Shown: positions 11,379-20,087, numbered from the stretch's first letter. The stretch is DNA of 64,000 nt from Leptospira wolbachii serovar Codice str. CDC (GCF_000332515.2 NZ_AOGZ02000014.1:248001-312000), one strand, 5' to 3'. Program-made: numbers and translations. The notes: a model not told the origin generated them from the sequence alone.

Positions 11379-11888
11379 TTAAATTTCTAAATACAAATTT
11401 CCCTTTCGTATTTCTGCGATGGGCATAGATACCGATTTTTGGTTCTTTTTGTGTCGAGTTTTACGATCGTAAAGCGTAAGCTCAACTGAATCCCCCGAAA
11501 CCGGTCCCAAACGATACAATCGTTTGTCCCATTTTCCTGCTTCCAGCGGTACTTCTAGTTTGACTAAAAGTCCTTGGAAACGACTTAAATCCTCCGGCAG
11601 ACGCAAAACACGTTCTGCTCCCGCGGAGGAGACTTGGAGAGTGAAATCAAATTCCTCTCCCCATAAATCCAGCTCCTCTTTGAGTCCCCTAGAAACATTT
11701 TCACAGTCTTCCAAACTAGCGGAGCCAGTTTTGTCTGTGAGATGATCAAGTTCTATCTCAATGAGGGCGTGGTTCTTCCGATTCTGTACTTGGAGCGAAA
11801 AAAGCGCTAGAGGTGGAGCGAGAACGCGTAAAATAAGTTCTCTGATGTTTTCCTCGGTATATACCAAACCATTTCCAAAAGATTCCAA
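11379..11888 (-). CDS. rimP: Ribosome maturation factor RimP
   Basis: First gene of the rimP-nusA-infB operon. RimP aids 30S maturation. The N-terminal domain contains LEDCENVSRGLKEELD and the diagnostic VSSAGAERVLRLPEDL (the usual form is VSSPGLDRPL), followed by the SH3-like C-terminal domain. No ATG fits: the frame opens with TTG codons at 11888 or about 11870, neither with a strong ribosome-binding site, so the start is uncertain by a few residues. The divergent plus-strand lipoprotein starts about 110 bases away, so both promoters lie between. Confidence 0.9.
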   Translation of the reverse strand: MESFGNGLVYTEENIRELILRVLAPPLALFSLQVQNRKNHALIEIELDHLTDKTGSASLEDCENVSRGLKEELDLWGEEFDFTLQVSSAGAERVLRLPEDLSRFQGLLVKLEVPLEAGKWDKRLYRLGPVSGDSVELTLYDRKTRHKKNQKSVSMPIAEIRKGNLYLEI

Positions 11889-12000
11889 AAGGAATCCGTA
11901 TAAGAGACCCAGCTCATGCTAAAATTTAACATGTCTACTGTCAAGCTAGGAAAAGCGAGTTGTCCTGTAAATAAAAAATTAGGGAATGGATGTTGCACCA

Positions 12001-13106
12001 TGCGAACCCTTTATCTTTTCCTCACCCTCTTACTTTCCGTATCCTGCCTTCGCTTCCGAGTTGAGAACCTGAAAGAAGAAATCCTCTTTCGCATACCTCT
12101 TGGACAAACCAACGAGAGTTTTGAAGGTGTGGTGGTAAACCAAGTACTCACCAATGTCCCACTGACCATTCCCAACTCTTCCAATATTAGCGCAGTGGCG
12201 GACAATAAACAAGCCGTAATCAAACTTTTTGACAGAAATGGGAGACTTGACGCCACTCTAGGCAACCCAGATTTTAAATCCATTTCCGGAATTCCGCACT
12301 ACCCCTTTCGATTTGGTGGAATTGGAATTGTGGCCATGAACGAAGATGGGGATCTCATTGTTCAAAACAGAATTTCTACCAAGGGAATGGAACTTCCCCA
12401 AGGCCAAGAAAACTTATACAAAACCTACAGTGGTGCTTTTTCCACCCAAGGGGCGACAGTCCTACCTTCCTTCCTCGTACAAATTTCCCAAAAAGGTGTC
12501 GTAAAGTTTATGTTAGGGGCTTCTGGAAAAAACTCAGAACCTTTTCGTTACATTGAATTCATTTTGCCAGGAGATGGAGAAAAGTTATTTGTTTACCACC
12601 GCATTGCAGAAGAAATGCGACTTTCGTATTTTGAAGAAGGGGAACTGAAAGGAAACCTAAAAGAGTCGGGTCTCGATGTATTTGCTAGTAATGATGCCAA
12701 AGAATATGACATCACTCTCGATAAACTCCTACCTCATCCAGAAGGAGAGTATGTATTAGGTTCTTTTAGTTATTATTCCAAAAAGGACAAACGATTTAAG
12801 TTTCGCAGAATCTTTCGTTTTGTTTTTGATTCCAAACAGTCAGAATTTTTAAAAGAAATCCAAGATCCATCAGAGATTTTATTTTCCATTCGCAACAATG
12901 GAGAATTTTATATTTGGGAAACAGAAGACGGTGGAAACTCCGCAAGACTCCAAGTCCATGACAAAGAAGGAAACCATATCAACAACAAACGGATTCCTTT
13001 TTCCAGTCCGAGAGGACAGTGGAGAGAAACGTATACGGATGCTTTTGACAATATCTATTCGGTTCGGATTCGTGCGGGCGCGCTTGAAGTGTATCGTTGG
13101 ATTTAA
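12001..13106 (+). CDS. Lipoprotein of unknown function, possible beta-propeller
   Basis: Residues 1-16 are a lipoprotein signal peptide ending LLLSVSC, so I start at the ATG at 12001 rather than an upstream in-frame ATG at 11916, which would bury the signal. The mature part of about 350 residues alternates short beta-strands and has NHL/WD-like phrases (KLFDRNGRLDATLG, IVAMNEDGDLIVQN), which suggests a propeller. No catalytic motif is seen. Its stop overlaps the next start (TAATG), so it is co-translated with the NAD(P)HX repair gene, although the functions have no obvious link. Confidence 0.8.
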
Positions 13107-14599
13107 TGAAACAAAAACCCTTATTCACAAACAAAGAATCTAAGGCCTTAGATTCTCTCGCAACAAAGGAATTAGGGTTTCATGAACAAACCTTAATGGG
13201 AATGGCTGCCCTTTCTGTTTTTCATGCCAACGAAGACTTGTGGAAAACTGCAGAGTCGATTTGGATTCTTTCTGGAAGCGGAGGAAATGGTGGGGATGGT
13301 TATGCTTTGGCCCATACTCTCTTCCAAGAAGGTTATTCCGTTCGGTGTTTTGCTACCTCCCCTAACAAAAACGAGGCGGGAAAATTTTACGAAGCGCTGG
13401 TTTCGAAAACAATCGGTGCCATTGGTAGTGTAGATGATTTTTACGAAACATGGGAAGAGGCAGAAGAAGACTCAGTCCTTCTTGTGGATGCCCTTCTCGG
13501 AACCGGATTTCAAAATCCTCTCTCCGAAGAACTGACGGAACTCATTGATACCATCAATGAGTCGGATGTATTTTTTTACCGGTTGTCTCTGGATACAGCA
13601 AGCGGTTGGAATCCTTATTTGCTCGGAGAAAAAGATTCGAAGGCCCATAGTTTTGTTTTTGCTGATTCCATTGAGGAACTGGGAACTCGGAAATGGGAAA
13701 ACATTGGGTTTATTTATGAAAAAGATTCCATCATCCCGAGGTATTATGAATCGATTGGATTTCCAGTTCGCTCTCATTTAAACAATGTTACCTTTTCCAA
13801 ACGATACTATTTGGAAGCCGATCCTGAAAACGCCATCGCTATCATCAAAAGAAAGAACAAAGACCATAAATACAGTGCAGGTTCCGCTTTATTTTATGGA
13901 GGTGCTGAGGGAATGGAAGGTGCCATCCTCCTTTCCGAACAGGCCTTTTCTCGGTTAGGTGGAGGGATTAGTAAGATTTCTTCTCCCTCTTTAAAAATCA
14001 GCTCCCTGATTCTCAAAGAGGATCTTTCCAAAATGGCAAAAACAAGTTCTCTTGCAGAAACACTCGAAGATCCTTTTTTAAAAAAAACAAAGACAATCGT
14101 AGTGGGCCCGGGTCTCACCCAGTATCCGAATGATCTGAGTGGATGGGAAGTTCCAGAGGACTTTCGTTTGGTATTGGATGCAGGGGCCATTCCCACAAAA
14201 GGAAGTGCTCTTCCCAAAGGAAATCAAATCCTTCTCACTCCTCACGTGGGAGAGCTAAACCGAATGACAGGGATTACCCACCATTCCGTTCAGGCCGCCT
14301 ACGATACATTAGTTGATTTTTGCCCCAAAAACAATGTGTATGTGCTTTTGAAATCCTTTGTAAGCCTTCTTGTTTGTCCTGATGGCTCTTCTTATGTTTG
14401 GGAATCACCCAATCCGAAACTTGCTACGATGGGAACAGGGGATTTACTCTCAGGAATCCTCGCTCGGTATTTGAGTTTGGACTTGTCCATTCCAGAAGCA
14501 GTGCATTTGGCACTATCTTTACTCGACCATTCCAAACAATTAGAAGAACCCTACCCTTCCGCCCACCAAATTCTAAAATCTCTTGTGGAGATCATTTAG
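13106..14599 (+). CDS. nnr: Bifunctional NAD(P)H-hydrate epimerase / ADP-dependent NAD(P)H-hydrate dehydratase
   Basis: A fusion of the two NADHX repair activities. The N-terminal YjeF_N-type epimerase half has SGSGGNGGDGYALAHTL (about residues 50-66) and VDALLGTGF. The C-terminal ribokinase-like dehydratase half has VVGPGLTQYP, VLDAGAI, LLTPHVGEL and the ATMGTGDLLSGILA motif, whose Asp is catalytic. It returns damaged hydrated NAD(P)H to the reduced form. I chose the ATG at 13106, which overlaps the preceding stop; a TTG nine bases earlier is also in frame. The next gene follows with no gap. Confidence 0.95.
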   Translation: MKQKPLFTNKESKALDSLATKELGFHEQTLMGMAALSVFHANEDLWKTAESIWILSGSGGNGGDGYALAHTLFQEGYSVRCFATSPNKNEAGKFYEALVSKTIGAIGSVDDFYETWEEAEEDSVLLVDALLGTGFQNPLSEELTELIDTINESDVFFYRLSLDTASGWNPYLLGEKDSKAHSFVFADSIEELGTRKWENIGFIYEKDSIIPRYYESIGFPVRSHLNNVTFSKRYYLEADPENAIAIIKRKNKDHKYSAGSALFYGGAEGMEGAILLSEQAFSRLGGGISKISSPSLKISSLILKEDLSKMAKTSSLAETLEDPFLKKTKTIVVGPGLTQYPNDLSGWEVPEDFRLVLDAGAIPTKGSALPKGNQILLTPHVGELNRMTGITHHSVQAAYDTLVDFCPKNNVYVLLKSFVSLLVCPDGSSYVWESPNPKLATMGTGDLLSGILARYLSLDLSIPEAVHLALSLLDHSKQLEEPYPSAHQILKSLVEII

Positions 14600-15211
14600 A
14601 TGGGAAAAGGATACCACTCTCGTTCCCCCGAAGAATTTCGAGATTACCTAAAACAGATAGGCGATAAAAATAAAAAAACAAGATGGAGGCAGATTGTCCT
14701 TCTTATTGATTTAGTCCTTGTGGTTCTCATTTTTTATATTGGGTTTCGCGCACTGAACCCAGGAAGTTTCCAAAATCGAACTCAGTCCGACAAACAGATC
14801 GTAGACGGTTACCCTACATATTTGAGTTTATCGAGAGAAGAGGATGACCAGTTCCAAGGTTATTTTTTGTTTATAGAAAACAATACAAAGGCAGAAATTC
14901 ATGTTCCAAACCCTGGTTGGAAATCAGAGTTTCGTATCCAAACAAGAAATGGAATTTTGTGTTTTCAAGAAGAGATCCAATGGGAGAACCGAACCATTCC
15001 AGCAGAGGCCAATGGGTTTTTGTATCATTCGGTTGCCAAAAAAAAATGGAAGGACTTAGTTACAGACTGCCGTAAGGAAATTTTTGATGAAGAGGCTTCA
15101 ATATTCCGATCAAAGTTTCGATCTCTGGATTTAGGTTTTTATGCTCAGGTCCTCATCCATTCCGAAGACAGAACTTTTACCTTCCAAATCAAACAAAAGC
15201 CATATAAGTAA
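14600..15211 (+). CDS. Single-pass membrane protein of unknown function
   Basis: 203 residues. A basic N-terminus is followed by one transmembrane helix (about residues 33-53, IVLLIDLVLVVLIFYIGF) and an extracytoplasmic domain of about 150 residues with two cysteines that could pair. No family recognised. The ATG directly follows the nnr stop, so it ends the three-gene operon. A small GGGACA/TGTCCC hairpin at 15214-15231 lies just after the stop and may help terminate it. Confidence 0.75.
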   Translation: MGKGYHSRSPEEFRDYLKQIGDKNKKTRWRQIVLLIDLVLVVLIFYIGFRALNPGSFQNRTQSDKQIVDGYPTYLSLSREEDDQFQGYFLFIENNTKAEIHVPNPGWKSEFRIQTRNGILCFQEEIQWENRTIPAEANGFLYHSVAKKKWKDLVTDCRKEIFDEEASIFRSKFRSLDLGFYAQVLIHSEDRTFTFQIKQKPYK

Positions 15212-15287
15212 AATGGGACAGGATTGTCCCTTAGGTTCCTATTCCTTCATCAAAATTTAACGACTGTTATCCTAAATTAAACTAACA

Positions 15288-15707
15288 TTACTTGCCAATC
15301 GTAACCGCGGGATATTCTTCTAGATAACTTTCACCGTTAACACCGTAGTAAACGACCTTTCGGCTTGCGAAATCAACGTCATAACCGATGACTCCCGCCT
15401 CCCAAGCAGATTTGAGAAATTCAGGGAATGTACTTCGGCCTTCCTGATCGGTGCGAAGAGCCGTGATGAGGGCCGCACGGTCAAAGTTTGCAATCTCATG
15501 AACACCGGTTACAAGAGGTGTTCCTTGCTGCACAACAGAACCCTCTTTCAAATAGTAGATTGCTTGGCAGGATGGTAGTGACCAACGGTTTGTAACCACA
15601 CCGGCATTCCGAAGGACTTCCGCAAGGACAGGAAAACCTCCTACTTTCGGACGAATGGACATCGCAAATTTTTGCGCATCTGTGAGTCTAGTTGTGATTG
15701 TGCTCAT
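15288..15707 (-). CDS. DUF1398 family protein
   Basis: A small soluble protein of 139 residues matching the DUF1398 pattern: VGGFPVLAEVLRNAGV near the N-terminus, then WSLPSCQAIYYL, FDRAALITALRTDQ and STFPEFLKSAWEAGVIGYDV. Function is unknown; the family is sometimes labelled phage envelope protein without good basis. Start at the ATG at 15707, with GGAG six bases upstream; that site overlaps the end of the marR gene, so the two are co-transcribed. It is probably the effector gene controlled by the regulator. Confidence 0.85.
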   Translation of the reverse strand: MSTITTRLTDAQKFAMSIRPKVGGFPVLAEVLRNAGVVTNRWSLPSCQAIYYLKEGSVVQQGTPLVTGVHEIANFDRAALITALRTDQEGRSTFPEFLKSAWEAGVIGYDVDFASRKVVYYGVNGESYLEEYPAVTIGK

Positions 15708-15717
15708 GATTTTCTCC

Positions 15718-16188
15718 TTATTCAATGGGGTTAGTTTTTAGTTTATGTATTTCTGCTAGTTTGATTAGGGTCTTCATGAGAAGATCTCTTTCGGACTTGG
15801 AAAGTATGGAAAAAAAGACCCTGTCATTTTCATCAGCGATCTGAGAAAGTTTGGGCACTAACTTGGTCGCTTTGGGTGTCAATCGGATGTCTTGGTACCG
15901 ACGATCAACGGAGGCCTCTGTGCGAATTACGAGGCCCTTGTGTAAAAGCCGATCAATGAGTTTGGAAACGGCACCGCGAGAGAGCCCAGTAATCTCTGCA
16001 ACAGCACTTGGCGAGGTGTTTTCTTTATTGGAATACATTTCCCGAAGGATGACCCACTCGGCAACGGTCACGTCAAGAGAACCCAAAGCTTTTGCAAAAG
16101 AATGGGAGACCGCATTGGAAACAATCCGCAAACGATATCCTAGATGGGATTTTAAATGGCTTGGTGTGAGGGTTTCCTTTTTTGCCAT
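15718..16188 (-). CDS. MarR family transcriptional regulator
   Basis: 156 residues with a winged helix-turn-helix: SAVAEITGLSRGAVSKLIDRL (about residues 62-82) is the recognition region, and VDRRYQDIRLTPKA is the wing with the conserved Asp-Arg. The N- and C-terminal helices form the dimer interface. MarR proteins repress their own operon and release DNA on binding a phenolic or oxidant ligand. A perfect palindrome lies in its promoter. The ATG falls about where transcription should start, so the mRNA may be leaderless. The DUF1398 gene follows in the same transcript. Confidence 0.93.
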   Translation of the reverse strand: MAKKETLTPSHLKSHLGYRLRIVSNAVSHSFAKALGSLDVTVAEWVILREMYSNKENTSPSAVAEITGLSRGAVSKLIDRLLHKGLVIRTEASVDRRYQDIRLTPKATKLVPKLSQIADENDRVFFSILSKSERDLLMKTLIKLAEIHKLKTNPIE

Positions 16189-16194
16189 TTTTGA

Positions 16195-16223
16195 ATTTTA
16201 GTTTCCTAGGAAACTATTGTCAA
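16195..16223 (-). promoter_or_regulatory. Sigma-70 promoter with overlapping 18-bp palindromic MarR operator
   Basis: On the minus strand, TTGACA (16218-16223) is followed by exactly 17 bases and TAAAAT (16195-16200). The perfect palindrome TAGTTTCCTAGGAAACTA occupies 16199-16216, covering the spacer and the edge of the -10 box. A MarR dimer bound there would block RNA polymerase. The marR ATG (16188) is 6 bases past the -10 box. Confidence 0.85.
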
Positions 16224-16571
16224 GGAAATTAATTTAAAGGATAATGTAATTTTTACAGGCTCCGGTAAAAACCAACATTTTTGCAAGATTTCCATCTGTC
16301 GATTCACAGTAAATTTTGCGAGAAGGATACGGCGGGCTTTAGGTCCGAAGGACGGGAGCGTAAGCGCACCCCAGAGTAGCCTGCTCCCGCAGAAAAGAGA
16401 AAAGTGTTCGCCAAACGGTAGTGATGTTTATAAATCAGGAAAGGTTCGGGACTCGCCCAAAAATTGATTCTTCATTAGATAAGTTAACCGCTGCTTAAAA
16501 ATATTGCTTATGTGATTACTTATCTAAAAAATAATTTGGTGGTCATTCAAAGATGGATCATCAACTGCCAT
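16224..16571. other. Intergenic stretch holding an inverted copy of the 140-bp element
   Basis: No open frame with coding character. Most of the stretch is the dispersed element at 16319-16458; the remaining sequence on either side is AT-rich and featureless to me. Confidence 0.6.
16319..16458 (-). repeat. 140-bp dispersed element, inverted copy outside the island
   Basis: Read on the minus strand it starts GGGCGAGTCCCGAAC and ends CCTTCTCG, like the copies at 24065, 27080, 30726 and 33154, and is also 140 bases long. It is more diverged (ACCGTTTGGCGAACAC in place of AACGTTTGGCGATCAC) but keeps the paired blocks CGTCCTTCGGAC. It is the only copy with opposite orientation and lies about 3 kb before the tRNA border. 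Confidence 0.85.
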
Positions 16572-17315
16572 TCATCTCAATTCTTCCTGCAAACGTTCTG
16601 CTGCGGTTTCCAGAATCATTGTCCGAGCAAAGTATTTGTCATTGGCTGGGACTAAAAACCAAGGTGCTTTTGGGGCATCTGTTTTCTGGAACATTTGGTT
16701 TGCTGCTTCTTCGTAGAGTGACCATTTGTCACGGTTACGCCAGTCTTCATCGGTGAGTTTCCAACGTTTGAGAGGATCGTTTTTCCTGGTTTCAAAGCGT
16801 AACAGTTGTTCATCGGAATCGATATGAAGCCAAAATTTAATGACTATGGTTCCAAAACTCACCAACTGTTCTTCAAATAAGGAAATTTCTTCATACGCTC
16901 TTGACCATTCCGATTCGGAAGCAAAACCCTCTACTCGTTCCACAAGGACACGCCCGTAATAAGATCGGTCAAAGATTCCGATATGCCCTTTTTGGGGAAT
17001 TCGGTTCCAAAACCTCCATAAATAGTGGTGTTGGATTTCTTCCGAATTTGGTGCGGAGATATTATGGACTTCAAATAATCTTGGATCAATTTCCTGTGTG
17101 AGTCGGCGGATAGCCCCACCTTTACCGGCAGCATCCCAACCTTCGAATACAAATAAAACTGGTCTTTCCTTGGCTTTAGAAAGAAAAGTAAGTTCTCTGA
17201 TTCGATTCTTTAAAATTTTCATCTTCGCCTGGTACTCGTCAGGTGGTAATTTTTTAGTTTTATCTAACTGATTTAAATGGAGTATCCGGCTTGTATTATT
17301 AATATTTGATTTCAT
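16572..17315 (-). CDS. Polyphosphate kinase 2 family protein (active-type domain)
   Basis: 247 residues of one PPK2 domain. The Walker A loop EGWDAAGKGG is at residues 58-67 and the Walker B/lid segment FDRSYYGRVLVERVEGF begins at 115. The further PPK2 motif WLHIDSDEQLLRFETRKNDPLKRWK is present. PPK2 enzymes move phosphate between polyphosphate and nucleotides. All expected catalytic residues look intact. The start overlaps the stop of the upstream PPK2-like gene by 4 bases, so the two proteins are probably made together, like the two halves of class II (AMP-phosphorylating) PPK2. Confidence 0.92.
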   Translation of the reverse strand: MKSNINNTSRILHLNQLDKTKKLPPDEYQAKMKILKNRIRELTFLSKAKERPVLFVFEGWDAAGKGGAIRRLTQEIDPRLFEVHNISAPNSEEIQHHYLWRFWNRIPQKGHIGIFDRSYYGRVLVERVEGFASESEWSRAYEEISLFEEQLVSFGTIVIKFWLHIDSDEQLLRFETRKNDPLKRWKLTDEDWRNRDKWSLYEEAANQMFQKTDAPKAPWFLVPANDKYFARTMILETAAERLQEELR

Positions 17316-18067
17316 GGGATAAGCTCCGTTCCGTGGTTTATCGACTGGAGTGCGGTTCTTGAGTCGAATTGTAGAATGCGTTCTAACCGTTCGAGAATGG
17401 ATTCAAAGACAAGAAGTTTCGTGTCTTCTTTTTTATCACTCGTGATGATTTGCCAAGGAGAGTCGATGGTTCTAGAGGAACTCAGGATGGAATCAAAAAT
17501 TTCGAAGTAACGATTGTAATGTTCTCCTTGGTCTTTATCAAATGCGGAGAGTTCCCATTCCTTTTTCTTTTTTTTGGAATCTTGTAAGCGTTTTTTTTGG
17601 TCTTTTTTAGAAATGTGTAAAAAGAATTTATGAACAATGATTTTATCTTTGGAAAGAATTCTCTCCGTGTTTAAAATAGAAAGTAACCTGTGATCATATT
17701 CAGAAAGGCTGATTTTTTTGTCGGAACGAAGGAAGGCTAAGCGACTGTAGTAGGTATTGAGATAAAACAAAAACTCACCGTAACGGGGAACCACACGCCA
17801 AAAATTCCAAAGAAAGGGATACCCTCTATCTTCTGATTGGTGCACATAAGGTGAATACACCTTAAACTTCCTGGGATCCAAACGAATGGTTAATGATTGT
17901 AAGATGGAACCTTTGCCGGTGGAGGCAAAACCTTCTAACAAAAAAATATGTGCAATTTTTTGTTTGGAACTTTCCCGTTGTAACAAAAAGAACCTTTCTT
18001 GTAAATCAGTAAGGTCACTCGTCGAATACTTGGGGATCTGATTGGTTGGATGTCTTTCTAAAACCAC
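17312..18067 (-). CDS. PPK2-like protein, degenerate partner domain
   Basis: 251 residues with the PPK2 fold: a P-loop EGFASTGKGS at residues 45-54 and FLWNFWRVVPRYGE, which parallels YLWRFWNRIPQKGH in the neighbour. The lid motif FDRSYYGR is replaced by YLNTYYSR (101-108), so the catalytic Asp-Arg is lost. In fused class II PPK2 enzymes the N-terminal domain is the catalytically impaired one; here that half is a separate gene, upstream of and overlapping the intact one. A structural partner role is my inference. Confidence 0.85.
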   Translation of the reverse strand: MVLERHPTNQIPKYSTSDLTDLQERFFLLQRESSKQKIAHIFLLEGFASTGKGSILQSLTIRLDPRKFKVYSPYVHQSEDRGYPFLWNFWRVVPRYGEFLFYLNTYYSRLAFLRSDKKISLSEYDHRLLSILNTERILSKDKIIVHKFFLHISKKDQKKRLQDSKKKKKEWELSAFDKDQGEHYNRYFEIFDSILSSSRTIDSPWQIITSDKKEDTKLLVFESILERLERILQFDSRTALQSINHGTELIP

Positions 18068-18126
18068 AAGGAAAAATCATAGGTAAGTTTTTCAAAAAAC
18101 CTACCTTTTTTTATTTATCTTTTTGA

Positions 18127-18486
18127 TTACATGGGTTTAGGAAATCCGGGTCCCGTGGCCCTTGCGATATGATCTAGTCCCTTGTCTTGGTTCTCATAAC
18201 GCGGAATCAAATGCACATGTAAATGAGGAACTCTTTCCGCAATGGCAACGATATACATTTTTTCGGGATTGTGTTCTTTCAAAATCTCTTTGGCTTTGTA
18301 GAGAGCTCGGCCGTAGTTTTCAAACTCGCCGATTCCCAAGGTAAACCAAGACTCCAGATGTCTACGGTGTTCCATATACAAATACCCTTCTAGGTTTTGG
18401 TCTGCTTTTCGGAGTATCCAATCTTCGTTTTGGAAGAGGATTTGAGTTTCATTTTTATGGGCTTCACAGATGGGACAATTCATCAT
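18127..18486 (-). CDS. HIT domain protein
   Basis: About 119 residues. The histidine triad HLHVHLIPRY sits near residue 91, the catalytic motif of this nucleotide hydrolase/transferase superfamily. An N-terminal CPIC pair may bind zinc, as in HinT- and Fhit-like proteins. I start at the ATG at 18486, just after GGGAAG; a TTG at 18495 and an ATG at 18483 are also in frame. Substrate unknown. Divergent from the plus-strand gene that begins 30 bases away. Confidence 0.9.
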   Translation of the reverse strand: MMNCPICEAHKNETQILFQNEDWILRKADQNLEGYLYMEHRRHLESWFTLGIGEFENYGRALYKAKEILKEHNPEKMYIVAIAERVPHLHVHLIPRYENQDKGLDHIARATGPGFPKPM

Positions 18487-18515
18487 TCTTCCCAATTTGG
18501 CCGATAGGTAAAGAG

Positions 18516-19358
18516 ATGAGAATCTATTTTTTAATCATCCTATTCCTATCTCTAATAGGTGCCGAACGGACTTTCGCCCAGACCCAAGGTGATTCTCAAG
18601 ACCCACTTACCGAATTCATTTATTCGCTTTCTGAAGTTGTATTTTCCAACCCATTTCGTAAAGAGGAAACAGAGATTCGCAAACGAATCAATGAATCGAA
18701 CACCGCCGAAGTAAGAGACCTCCGCATTCAATTGAAAAATACCCTTCGCTCCCTTAGTCTCACAAAAACGGATGCAAAAACAAAAAATAAAAACCTAACT
18801 TTGTTTGAAGGGGCATTGGAAGCGTTACCTAGCCTTGGTGGTCTTCTTTGGAAAGAGGAAACGGGAACTGTCTACCAGTGGGGAGACTGGTCGGATTTTT
18901 ATGAAGATGGGTTTAGCAAAGAAAAATTGAGACTGGAAGGCCAAATCCCTTCTTTCTCCTACGAAGGTGGCACTCTTTATTTTTTTCTAAAAAATCCCCC
19001 GGGTTCCTTCCCGGCCGAATTTAGTTTTCTTGGTTGGGAGTCTCGTTTTTATGCCTTTGGTGACGAAGGTTCTTTACGTTATACCAACGATTTCCATTTG
19101 GATCCGTCCGAGAGACTGGGCGACTTTCGCAAAGCCTTCGATTCCATTCGTAAAAAATTCCCAGGCTCCCATATTGTCACTGCCAATGACTTAACGATTT
19201 TTATTGTTCCGGGCGACCCAAAACCAATTTATTACATTTTTCTTTTCCTTCGTTTTTTCCTCATCGGCTGGACCATCCTCCTTGCCCTCTACATCATTCG
19301 TATGAGCCTCTCTCCTCCAAAAAATCATTTGCCCGAAGACAGGCCCCACCTATCCTGA
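18516..19358 (+). CDS. Exported membrane protein of unknown function
   Basis: 280 residues: cleavable signal peptide (about 1-21, ending RTFA), a central extracytoplasmic domain of about 210 residues, one C-terminal transmembrane helix (about 240-262, IFLFLRFFLIGWTILLALYII) and a short basic tail. The layout resembles TPM-type proteins, but I see no TPM motif. It ends 18 bases before tRNA-Arg and is the last ordinary gene before the island. Confidence 0.72.
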   Translation: MRIYFLIILFLSLIGAERTFAQTQGDSQDPLTEFIYSLSEVVFSNPFRKEETEIRKRINESNTAEVRDLRIQLKNTLRSLSLTKTDAKTKNKNLTLFEGALEALPSLGGLLWKEETGTVYQWGDWSDFYEDGFSKEKLRLEGQIPSFSYEGGTLYFFLKNPPGSFPAEFSFLGWESRFYAFGDEGSLRYTNDFHLDPSERLGDFRKAFDSIRKKFPGSHIVTANDLTIFIVPGDPKPIYYIFLFLRFFLIGWTILLALYIIRMSLSPPKNHLPEDRPHLS

Positions 19359-19376
19359 CATTACATCCATCACCAT

Positions 19377-19451
19377 GCCCTGGTAGTTCAACGGATAGAA
19401 CATCGGTCTTCGGAACCGACAGTGGGGGTTCGATTCCCTCCTGGGGCACCA
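19377..19451 (+). tRNA. tRNA-Arg (anticodon UCG)
   Basis: 75 bases that fold as a complete cloverleaf. The acceptor arm is GCCCTGG with CTGGGGC (two G-U pairs), the anticodon arm TCGGT-CTTCGGA-ACCGA places TCG at 34-36, the T-arm is GGGGG-TTCGATT-CCCTC, and the CCA end is encoded. It reads CGA codons. Its 3' end abuts a 70-bp direct repeat, so it looks like the integration point of the island to its right. Confidence 0.95.
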
Positions 19452-19791
19452 GTTAAGTTTTTCAAAACTAAATCCACATAACAAAAGTAAGCTTAGGAAT
19501 CGAACAGTTTTGTGAGCCAAACGATTTCGACCCCGTGAAGCACCGGAGCCTGCAGCGGGAGGTGCGAAAGCGATGGCTCGCCTGACAGGCGAGAGGGTGG
19601 AAGGAGAAATGGTTTGGTTAAGCCGACCCGGATGGGAGGCGACGAACAAAACCGTGCCTCGGAGCGTCGGTGAGCCATGAGGGCGAACCAGCAGAGAGGG
19701 CGATTCCCTGCCTTGGGCACCAGTTAAGTTTTTCAAAACTAAATCCACATAACAAAAGTAAGCTTAGGAATCGAACAGTTTTGTGAGCCAA
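19451..19791 (+). repeat. Direct repeat of tRNA-Arg 3' flank around a GC-rich insert (possible attachment-site pair)
   Basis: The 70 bases at 19451-19520, directly after the tRNA acceptor stem, recur exactly at 19722-19791. The second copy is preceded by a decayed tRNA 3' end (CGATTCCCTGCCTTGGGCACC, bases 19701-19721, shown here as two pieces: CGATTCCCTG and CCTTGGGCACC). The period is 271 bases. The segment between, 19521-19700, is markedly GC-rich, has a CTCGCCT/AGGCGAG hairpin, and shows no convincing gene. This is what repeated integration and excision at a tRNA 3' end leaves behind. Confidence 0.85.
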
Positions 19792-19835
19792 TCCGTTGCG
19801 ACCCTAGTCCTGCCTATCCCAAAGCTGCTTATTTT

Positions 19836-20087
19836 TCACAATCTCGGACCTTTATCAGCATTAGAGGCAGCATTGTCCAAACAAAGCGCATATGTTAAAA
19901 AGATTGACATAGTAAAATTTTTAAATTCTTCAGGTGAAAAATCTTTTGTAGCATTTGGTACAACAAGAGGCAATTCTTTCCCGTATACTTCTCTACAATT
20001 GTCCCTTAAAGTAGATGCATTTGGTTTTCCACATCCTAAAGTAGTAAATATTAATAAAAGAGTAAATGGAAATTTATATGATTTCAT
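19836..20087 (-). CDS. Small cysteine-containing lipoprotein, candidate immunity protein (family 1)
   Basis: 83 residues with a signal peptide ending in a lipobox (TLGC at about 17-20). It is closely related to the protein at 27514-27765 and more distantly to that at 35722-35964. Shared blocks: ST(L/M)(R/K)DNC, YGKELP, F(K/N)NFTMSIFL and the C-terminal KGPRL. Two further cysteines are conserved. The ATG overlaps the stop of the Rhs tip upstream (ATGA), so the pair is translationally coupled. Periplasmic neutralisation of the tip is inferred from that arrangement. Confidence 0.8.
   Translation of the reverse strand: MKSYKFPFTLLLIFTTLGCGKPNASTLRDNCREVYGKELPLVVPNATKDFSPEEFKNFTMSIFLTYALCLDNAASNADKGPRL

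Noticed and set aside
19350..19748. Open frames through the tRNA and the GC-rich repeat
   Set aside because: They cross tRNA-Arg and its duplication, have no signal or motif, and come from GC-rich non-coding sequence.
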